In this document: positions 6,885 to 12,036 of the stretch, piece by piece
Layout of the letters: each line of letters starts with the position of its first letter
How positions within the stretch are numbered: the first letter of the stretch is position 1
Assembly: GCA_002437285.1 (NCBI GenBank)
Contig: DJOV01000112.1
Coordinates: 6,872-18,907, forward strand
Length of the DNA stretch: 12,036 bases
Direction of reading: 5' to 3'
Origin: Prevotella sp. UBA6429
GTDB lineage: Bacteria > Bacteroidota > Bacteroidia > Bacteroidales > Bacteroidaceae
The notes under the pieces: generated by a model
Told to the model about the DNA's origin: nothing
What the model saw: only the letters and a program-made list of their open reading frames with translations
The model's database searches: none
Translations under genes and position numbers: made by a program

Positions 6885-9452
6885 TCACCCGCAGCGGCTG
6901 GCACCACAATTGGTGCAGATGAGGCAGCCTTCCTGGTAGACCAGCGTCTCCTGCCCGCAGACGGGGCACTTCTGGCCGGCAGCCTTGGTGCCGTCGGTGA
7001 CATATTTCTTCAAGGCACGCTCCACACCATTTTTCCACGTGTTGATGCTTTGGTCTTTCAACTGCAGCGAGCCGACCAACTTGATGACATGGTCGATGGG
7101 CATGCGGTAGCGGAGCACACCGGAGATGAGCTTGGCATAGTTCCAGTATTCGGGGTTGAACTTCTCACTCAGGCCCTCAACCGTGGTCTTGTAACCTCGC
7201 TTGTTCTCAAACTGGAAGTCATAGCGGTGACTACCGTCCTCATTGGTCTGCTTGATGATCTTGCCTTTGGTGACCGTCTTGGGCAGCACAATGCCTTCCT
7301 CGTCGTCTTGCAGGCCGGTGAATATCTCATACGGATAGCCGTTGAGCAGGCCCACAAAGGCCACCCATTTCTCTCGGTTGTTCTGAAAGCGCACCACGTC
7401 ACAATCGAGCTCCTGCGGCCTGACTTCCTGCACCGCGGGCCGTTGCATGGCAGGTGCGATGACGGGTGCCTGAGCCTCCGAACGCTTCTTCTTGTCCTTT
7501 TTGGAGACCGAGACCATCACGCCAGACCTACTTCCGTCACGGTAAATGGTGCATCCCTTGCACCCCGAGCGCCATGCCTCGACATAGAGGCGGTTGACCA
7601 GTTCCTCATCGACGTTGCCGGGCAGGTTGACCGTGACCGAGATGCTGTGGTCCACCCACTTCTGTATGGCTCCCTGCATGCGCACCTTCATCAGCCAGTC
7701 CACATCGTTGGCCGTGGCCTTGCTGTAGGGCGATCGCGCCACCAGGGCGTCTATTTCTTCCTGCGAGTAGTTCTTCCGGGTGTCAATGCCGTTGATTTTC
7801 ATCCACTCCAAGAACTTCCTGTGGTAGACGATGTACTCCTCAAACGAGTCGCCGACCTCATCCACGTAGTCCACATGCACCTCCTTGTCGTTGGCGTTGA
7901 CCTTGCGACGGCGCTTGTAGACGGGCATGAACACAGGCTCTATGCCACTTGTGGTCTGGGTCATGAGCGAGGTGGTGCCCGTGGGAGCGATGGTGAGGCA
8001 GGCTATGTTGCGCCGGCCATGCTTCACCATGTCGTCATAAAGTTTCGGATCGGCCTCGCGCAGACGGCAGATGAACGGGTTGTGCTCTTCCCGCCGCGCG
8101 TCGTAGATGGCAAAGGCGCCGCGCTCCTCGGCCAGGGTCACCGATGAGCGATAGGCGTTGAGCGCCAACGTCTTCTGCACGCTGACAGCAAAATCGGTGG
8201 CTTCCTGCGTGCCATAGCGCAAGCCCATGGCGGCTATCATGTCACCCTCGGCGGTGATGCCTACGCCCGTGCGGCGTCCGAGTCCGCTCTTATGCTTGAT
8301 TTTCTCCCACAGGTGATACTCGGTGTGCTTCACGTCATCGGCCTGAGGGTCATTTTTGATTTTCTCCAGGATGAGGTCTATCTTCTCCATCTCCAGATCG
8401 ACAATGTCGTCCATGATGCGCTGGGCCTGTTGCACGTGTTGTGCAAACTTCTCAAAGTCGAAGCGTGCCTCTGGCGTGAAGGGGTTCTCCACATAACTGT
8501 AGAGATTGAGGCAGAGCAACCGGCAACTGTCATAGGGGCAGAGGGGTATCTCGCCACAGGGATTGGTGGAGACGGTGCGGAAGCCCAGGTCGGCATAACA
8601 GTCGGGTATGCTCTCCCTGATGATGGTATCCCAAAAGAGCACACCGGGCTCGGCACTCTTCCAGGCGTTGTGCACGATCTTACGCCACAAGCTGCGGGCG
8701 GAGATCTCACGACTCACCTTCGGCTGCTGCGCGCCGACAGGGAACTGCTGCGTGTAGGGCTTGTCGTCAACCGCCGCTTGCATGAAGGCGTCGTCAATCT
8801 TCACACTGACATTGGCACCCGTGATCTTGCCCTCGGTCATCTTGGCGTCGATGAAGTCCTCGGCGTCAAGATGCTTCACGCTGACGGTCAGCATCAGGGC
8901 GCCACGGCGGCCATCCTGGGCCACCTCACGGGTAGAGTTGCTGTATCGCTCCATGAACGGCACCAGTCCGGTGCTCGTCAGCGCGGAGTTGTTGACGGGC
9001 GAGCCCTTCGGGCGCAGGGGGTCGAGGTCATGGCCCACGCCACCACGCCGCTTCATGAGCTGCACCTGCTCCTCGTCGAGCTTCATGACAGCACCATAGG
9101 AGTCGCCGTCACCTTCGATGCCGATCACAAAGCAGTTGCTCAGCGAGGCCACTTGATGATTGTTGCCGATGCCTGTCATGGGACTGCCTGCAGGAACCAC
9201 ATAGCGGAAGTGGTCGAGCAGGTCGAACACCTCCTGGGCACTCAGCCCATTGGGATAGTTCGACTCAATGCGGGCAACCTCGCGAGCGATGCGCCAATGC
9301 ATGTCGGAAGGACTCTTCTCGTAGATATGACCGAAACTGTCTTTCATGGCATACTTGGTCACCCACACGCGGGCGGCCAGCTCATCGCCATCGAAATAGG
9401 CCAACGAGGCAGCGTATGCCTCCTCGTAGGTATAGGTCGGTTGGTTTTCCAT
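6885..9452 (-). CDS. nrdJ: Adenosylcobalamin-dependent (class II) ribonucleoside-diphosphate reductase
   Basis: This enzyme reduces ribonucleotides to deoxyribonucleotides using a B12-derived radical, without oxygen and without a separate small subunit. The 855-residue product shows the first redox cysteine in SNCFVIG (Cys107), the radical-site motif NPCGE (297-301; Cys299 is the expected thiyl residue, with Asn297 and Glu301), the second redox cysteine Cys310 eleven residues later, and the phosphate-binding loop APTGTTS (489-495). After CKGCTIYRDGSR (631-642) come a basic linker (about 648-660) and a C-terminal domain ending in a cysteine-rich zinc ribbon (CPVC at 829-832, CLICTNC at 843-849, Cys854), as in the zinc-ribbon type of NrdJ. 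I chose the ATG at 9452, which gives the normal N terminus; the extension to 9716 runs into the divergent nitroreductase gene. The leader is too short for a cobalamin riboswitch. folB follows after 17 bases. Confidence 0.95.
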   Translation of the reverse strand: MENQPTYTYEEAYAASLAYFDGDELAARVWVTKYAMKDSFGHIYEKSPSDMHWRIAREVARIESNYPNGLSAQEVFDLLDHFRYVVPAGSPMTGIGNNHQVASLSNCFVIGIEGDGDSYGAVMKLDEEQVQLMKRRGGVGHDLDPLRPKGSPVNNSALTSTGLVPFMERYSNSTREVAQDGRRGALMLTVSVKHLDAEDFIDAKMTEGKITGANVSVKIDDAFMQAAVDDKPYTQQFPVGAQQPKVSREISARSLWRKIVHNAWKSAEPGVLFWDTIIRESIPDCYADLGFRTVSTNPCGEIPLCPYDSCRLLCLNLYSYVENPFTPEARFDFEKFAQHVQQAQRIMDDIVDLEMEKIDLILEKIKNDPQADDVKHTEYHLWEKIKHKSGLGRRTGVGITAEGDMIAAMGLRYGTQEATDFAVSVQKTLALNAYRSSVTLAEERGAFAIYDARREEHNPFICRLREADPKLYDDMVKHGRRNIACLTIAPTGTTSLMTQTTSGIEPVFMPVYKRRRKVNANDKEVHVDYVDEVGDSFEEYIVYHRKFLEWMKINGIDTRKNYSQEEIDALVARSPYSKATANDVDWLMKVRMQGAIQKWVDHSISVTVNLPGNVDEELVNRLYVEAWRSGCKGCTIYRDGSRSGVMVSVSKKDKKKRSEAQAPVIAPAMQRPAVQEVRPQELDCDVVRFQNNREKWVAFVGLLNGYPYEIFTGLQDDEEGIVLPKTVTKGKIIKQTNEDGSHRYDFQFENKRGYKTTVEGLSEKFNPEYWNYAKLISGVLRYRMPIDHVIKLVGSLQLKDQSINTWKNGVERALKKYVTDGTKAAGQKCPVCGQETLVYQEGCLICTNCGASRCG

Positions 9453-9491
9453 GATATGATATGGTTTTCTGTTAGTTGGAACTTGATTCTG

Positions 9492-9499
9492 CAAAACTA
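9492..9499 (-). promoter_or_regulatory. Bacteroidota-type -7 box for nrdJ
   Basis: Read on the minus strand, TAGTTTTG fits TAnnTTTG and lies 40 bases before the nrdJ ATG, giving a leader of roughly 34 bases. A second TTTTG sits directly upstream and a T-rich stretch lies near the expected -33 region, but no exact TTTG at standard spacing is seen. Confidence 0.5.
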
Positions 9500-9574
9500 C
9501 AAAAGATTTGCGAAAAAGGGGGCACTCGGCTGATGAAATTAGCAAAAAACATTTCCGTTTTGGATAATTTTCCA

Positions 9575-9582
9575 TATCTTTG
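9575..9582 (+). promoter_or_regulatory. Bacteroidota-type -7 box for the nitroreductase gene
   Basis: TATCTTTG on the plus strand matches TAnnTTTG and lies 22 bases before the ATG at 9604, leaving a leader of about 16 bases. It faces away from the nrdJ promoter, with about 75 bases between the two boxes, so the two promoters share one divergent control region (9453-9603). Confidence 0.6.
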
Positions 9583-9603
9583 CCCCAAACAAAACTTACC
9601 AAA

Positions 9604-10359
9604 ATGAAAAACTTAGATACTCGCCGAAGCATACGCAAATACGCCGACAAGGCCATTTCTGACGAACTGCTCCACAGCCTTTTGGCCGAAGCGGAGCGCA
9701 CACAGACCATGGGCAACTTGCAACTCTACAGCGTCGTCGTGACACGAAACCAGGATATGAAGGAGAAGTTGGCGCCTGCCCACTTCAACCAACCGATGGT
9801 TTGCGGCGCGCCTGTGGTGCTGACCTTCTGCGCCGACTTCCGCCGTACCACCACGTGGGCTGAGAACCGGAAGGCCACACCGGGCTACGACAACTTCCTC
9901 AGCTTCATCAACGCCTCCACCGATGCGCTGCTTTTCTGCCAGACCTTCTGCAACCTGGCCGAGGAACAGGGCCTGGGCCTGTGCTTCCTGGGCACCACCG
10001 TCTACCAGCCTCAGCTCATCATCGACACGCTCCAGTTGCCACGCCTGGTGTTTCCCGTGGCCACCATCACCCTGGGGTGGCCCGACGAGCAGCCCGAGCA
10101 AAGCGACCGGCTGCCCCTGCAGGCCATCGTCCACGATGAGACCTACCACGACTACACACCCCAAGACATCGACAAGTTCTATGAGGAGAAAGAGCAACTG
10201 CCTGTCAACCGGCACTTCGTGGAAATCAACCACAAGGAGACGCTGGCACAGGTCTTCACTGACCTGCGCTACACGCGCAAGGACAACGAAGCCCTGTCAG
10301 TGGGCATGATCGAGGCGTTGCGCAGTCAGGGATTTCTGCCTCAAGACAAACAAGAATAA
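9604..10359 (+). CDS. NfsA/Frp-type nitroreductase (FMN, NAD(P)H-dependent oxidoreductase)
   Basis: A 251-residue flavoprotein of the nitroreductase superfamily, probably a cytoplasmic homodimer that binds FMN and reduces nitro compounds, quinones or flavins with NAD(P)H. The N terminus has the FMN-binding RRSIRKY (7-13). GLGLCFLGTTVY (123-134) corresponds to the GLGxCyxG segment, and LGWPDEQPEQSDRLPLQAIVH (157-177) with the following ET-Y matches the group A signature in which an Arg precedes LPL. This points to the NfsA/Frp branch rather than NfsB. Physiological substrate unknown. The ATG at 9604 puts RRSIRKY at the usual place; an upstream TTG at 9580 overlaps the -7 box and is rejected. 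It begins a two-gene plus-strand unit with the GNAT-like gene 16 bases on. Confidence 0.9.
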   Translation: MKNLDTRRSIRKYADKAISDELLHSLLAEAERTQTMGNLQLYSVVVTRNQDMKEKLAPAHFNQPMVCGAPVVLTFCADFRRTTTWAENRKATPGYDNFLSFINASTDALLFCQTFCNLAEEQGLGLCFLGTTVYQPQLIIDTLQLPRLVFPVATITLGWPDEQPEQSDRLPLQAIVHDETYHDYTPQDIDKFYEEKEQLPVNRHFVEINHKETLAQVFTDLRYTRKDNEALSVGMIEALRSQGFLPQDKQE

Positions 10360-10360
10360 G

Positions 10361-10367
10361 AAGGAGG
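10361..10367 (+). promoter_or_regulatory. Strong Shine-Dalgarno site for the GNAT-like gene
   Basis: AAGGAGG lies 8 bases before the ATG at 10376, directly after the nitroreductase stop codon. A near-perfect Shine-Dalgarno sequence is uncommon in Bacteroidota, whose ribosomes largely ignore such sites and whose leaders are usually AT-rich. It supports the chosen start and suggests translation of a downstream gene in a two-gene message. Confidence 0.6.
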
Positions 10368-10375
10368 AACCTGCC

Positions 10376-11533
10376 ATGCGTGTGGACATCAAGCAAGTGG
10401 AAACAGGGAAAGAGCTCAAGGCCTTCATCCAGTTTCGCTACGACCTTTACCGTGGCGACACCCATGCCGTGCCTTTTCTCTATGCAGACGAACTGAGCAC
10501 GCTCGACCGAAAGCAAAACCCCGCCTTTGACTATTGTGACGCAGCCTACTTCCTGGCCTTCAAGGCCGGAAAGGTCGTGGGGCGCATTGCGGCCATCATC
10601 AACACGCGAGCCAACACACGTTGGAACCAGCGCATGGTGAGGTTCGGGTGGTTTGACTTCATCGACGACCAGGAGGTTTCGTCGCGCCTCATCGCTGCCG
10701 TGGAGCATTGGGGCGCCGAGCGGGGCATGACCGAGATTGGCGGGCCTTTTGGCTTCGACGACATGGACCGTGAGGGCATGCTGGTGGAGGGCTTCGACCG
10801 ACTGGCCACCCTGTACATCAACTATAACTTTCCCTACTACCCCACACACATGGAGGCCATGGGGCGCTTTCGCAAGGACAACGACTACCTGGAGTATCGC
10901 ATCCGCGTGCCTGAGGTGACCCCTACCAAGTTTGCCAAGCTCTCGGAGATGATTGAACGGCGATACAACCTGCACGCTCACAAATTCACTCGCGACGAAC
11001 TGTTGCACCAAGGCATGGGTAGACGGGTGTTCGACATCCTCAACAGCACTTACAACAACCTCTATGGGTTTGCCCAGCTGAGCGACCGGCAGGTTGACAA
11101 GTTGGTCAACGACTACATCCGCAAGGCCGACCTCAACCTCGTCACTGGCGTCGTCGACGGCAACGAGGACAACAAGCTCGTAGGATTCGGCATCTCCTTC
11201 CCCTCGTTCTCACGTGCCCTGCAACACACGCGCGACGGACGGCTGCTGCCCTTCGGATGGTGGCACCTGCTGCGCGTGCTCAAATGGCACAAGACCGACA
11301 CCGTGGACCTATTGCTCATCGGCGTGCTGCCCGAATACCGTGCGAAAGGTGCCAACGCTCTCATCTTCAACGACCTCATCGGCCGCTATCGGCAGTATGG
11401 GTTCCGTTGGGCTGAAGCCATGCCTCAGATGGAGACCAACAAGGGTGTGCTCAGCCAATGGCAATACCTCGAAGCGGAGAACCACCGACGCCACCGCATC
11501 TACGCAAGGAACATCGAAGAGGCAAAGCATTAG
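10376..11533 (+). CDS. GNAT-like (acetyltransferase-fold) protein, function unknown
   Basis: A 385-residue cytoplasmic protein without signal peptide or membrane segment. Two halves each resemble a GNAT fold. In the N-terminal half, AYFLAFKAGKVVGRIAAIIN (57-76) looks like the central strands of an acetyltransferase and is followed by GWFDFIDD and a conserved-looking GGPFGFDDMDREGML (122-136). In the C-terminal half, KLVGFGISFPS (267-277) is followed by LLLIGVLPEYRAKGANALIF (312-331), which resembles acetyl-CoA-binding motif A, although the usual Q/R-x-x-G-x-G/A is altered. The last segment (EAMPQMETN, 347-355, then W362) is typical of the family of large GNAT-like proteins in Bacteroidota. 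The substrate is not known. It follows the nitroreductase gene by 16 bases and has a strong Shine-Dalgarno site. No clear terminator follows. Confidence 0.75.
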   Translation: MRVDIKQVETGKELKAFIQFRYDLYRGDTHAVPFLYADELSTLDRKQNPAFDYCDAAYFLAFKAGKVVGRIAAIINTRANTRWNQRMVRFGWFDFIDDQEVSSRLIAAVEHWGAERGMTEIGGPFGFDDMDREGMLVEGFDRLATLYINYNFPYYPTHMEAMGRFRKDNDYLEYRIRVPEVTPTKFAKLSEMIERRYNLHAHKFTRDELLHQGMGRRVFDILNSTYNNLYGFAQLSDRQVDKLVNDYIRKADLNLVTGVVDGNEDNKLVGFGISFPSFSRALQHTRDGRLLPFGWWHLLRVLKWHKTDTVDLLLIGVLPEYRAKGANALIFNDLIGRYRQYGFRWAEAMPQMETNKGVLSQWQYLEAENHRRHRIYARNIEEAKH

Positions 11534-11558
11534 GCACAAAAAACTATAACGGAAGCTA

Positions 11559-11690
11559 CTATGGCATCGGTTTAAAATCACACACCCAGTCTTCATCAAA
11601 GTCGCGTTTCGTCACCACTCGTCGCTCATATACTTGCGTCACGGATTTAGCGTAACTATATCGCTTACAGCCCCAGCCCTGGATTTATCG
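11559..11690 (-). other. Short open frame, possible C-terminal remnant of an unknown protein
   Basis: On the minus strand an open frame of about 41 codons ends at the TAG at 11559-11561. Its reading (Y-S-Y-A-K-S-V-T-Q-V-Y-E-R-R, then TKRDFDEDWVCDFKPMP at the end) has a protein-like composition, but it has no start codon and is closed upstream by a stop. An open frame of this length is expected fairly often by chance. It overlaps the start of the plus-strand HicB-like relic, so at most one of the two is real at each base. I do not recognise it. Confidence 0.15.
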
Positions 11691-11969
11691 GGCTACGGTA
11701 AGACGGACGAAGAAGCTCGTGACTCTTTCAACATTGTTCTGAAAGGGTATTTTTTGACTATGCCATAAATGAAGGAACCTTATACAAGGAAAAAGGAGGA
11801 CATGCATGATTGCGGATCTTACCCACATTTCTTCCAAACCACAGGCATATTCAAGAAATTCAACATCGAATACAAAGGTTTGTCGATGGAAGACTGCAAT
11901 CCTGCCGTTACCGCTATCGTTGTCATGATTTTTGGTCGAAAAGTTTGTCATGGAGAGCGGATGAAATAG
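11628..11969 (+). pseudogene. Degraded HicB-like (antitoxin-type) gene
   Basis: Conceptual pieces in two frames join into one HicB-like protein. NYIAYSP (11654-11674) leads, after one extra base near 11675, into ALDLSGYGKTDEEARDSF (11676-11729) and NIVLK. After a T run about two bases too long (11750-11755), the frame returns to FDYAINEGTLYKEKGGHA (11753-11806). A TGA at 11807 stands where Trp of a GHGW-like motif would be expected. The order AYSPALDLSGYGKT, EEA, EYFDYAI..TL, HGW is what I remember of HicB-type proteins in Bacteroidota. Downstream, a shifted frame contains FKKFNIEY and ends at the TAG at 11967, which may be the old C terminus. No start codon and no HicA-like partner are seen. 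Two frameshifts and a nonsense codon make it a pseudogene; identity is from memory of the family, not from a search. Confidence 0.55.
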
Positions 11970-12017
11970 AGCGTGAAAATGGCGTTTTTTGTCGGTCGCA
12001 ACAAGATTTGCGTGGGG

Positions 12018-12025
12018 TAATTTTG
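12018..12025 (+). promoter_or_regulatory. Possible -7 box near the right end
   Basis: TAATTTTG fits TAnnTTTG and lies 11 bases before the end of the window. A TTTG at 11988-11991 is somewhat too far upstream (26 bases) to be an ideal -33 element. It may serve a gene beyond the window, which cannot be judged here. Confidence 0.2.
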
Positions 12026-12036
12026 CGATAAAGGGT

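Noticed and set aside
9453..9491. Possible cobalamin riboswitch before the B12-dependent reductase
   Set aside because: The stretch from the -7 box to the start codon is only about 40 bases, far too short for a B12 riboswitch, and no B12-box-like sequence is visible.
6882..9533. Two plus-strand open frames of over 400 codons opposite nrdJ (6882-8147 and 8292-9533)
   Set aside because: Both lie wholly over the well-identified reductase gene or its leader and have no recognisable features.
9453..9716. N-terminal extension of nrdJ by 88 codons
   Set aside because: It overlaps the nrdJ promoter and the start of the divergent nitroreductase gene; the ATG at 9452 gives the usual N terminus.
11675..11694. 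Inverted repeat AGCCC/GGGCT after the GNAT-like gene as a terminator
   Set aside because: The stem is 5 base pairs, no T tract follows, and the bases are explained by the HicB-like coding relic.

Overview
The window looks like chromosomal DNA of a member of the Bacteroidota, most likely a Prevotella-like Bacteroidales. Supporting this are -7 boxes of the TAnnTTTG type (here TATCTTTG, three times) a short distance before genes, a DUF4954-family protein, an M16 protease of the type common in this phylum, and a B12-dependent ribonucleotide reductase of the Bacteroidales kind. I see no phage, plasmid, insertion sequence, CRISPR array, tRNA or rRNA.

Left block (85-6184, minus strand, read right to left): hflX (ribosome-associated GTPase), then a 617-residue DUF4954 beta-helix protein, then a secreted M16 zinc protease. 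Gaps of 31 and 63 bases and one promoter before hflX suggest an operon.

Middle spacer (6185-6486): the hflX promoter, a tandem ACGCAA/AAACGTTT repeat resembling a LacI/PurR-family operator, a short palindrome, and a plus-strand promoter-like box followed about 110 bases later by a strong intrinsic terminator. With no start codon in between, this is a candidate small RNA. The terminator hairpin also holds the stop codon of folB, which converges from the other side.

Right-centre (6487-9452, minus strand): nrdJ (class II ribonucleotide reductase) followed after 17 bases by folB (dihydroneopterin aldolase), joining dNTP supply and folate synthesis in one unit. Divergently from nrdJ, on the plus strand, run an NfsA-type nitroreductase and a GNAT-like protein (9604-11533), the second with an unusually good Shine-Dalgarno sequence.

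Right end (11534-12036): no intact gene. It holds a decayed gene whose fragments read as a HicB-like antitoxin/partner protein, recognisable across two frameshifts and a nonsense codon, and a short open frame on the opposite strand that may be another remnant.

Most of the window is ordinary housekeeping DNA. The items most worth a second look are the candidate small RNA and operator-like repeats in the 6185-6500 spacer and the HicB-like relic at the right end. I do not see convincing evidence of a new multi-gene system.
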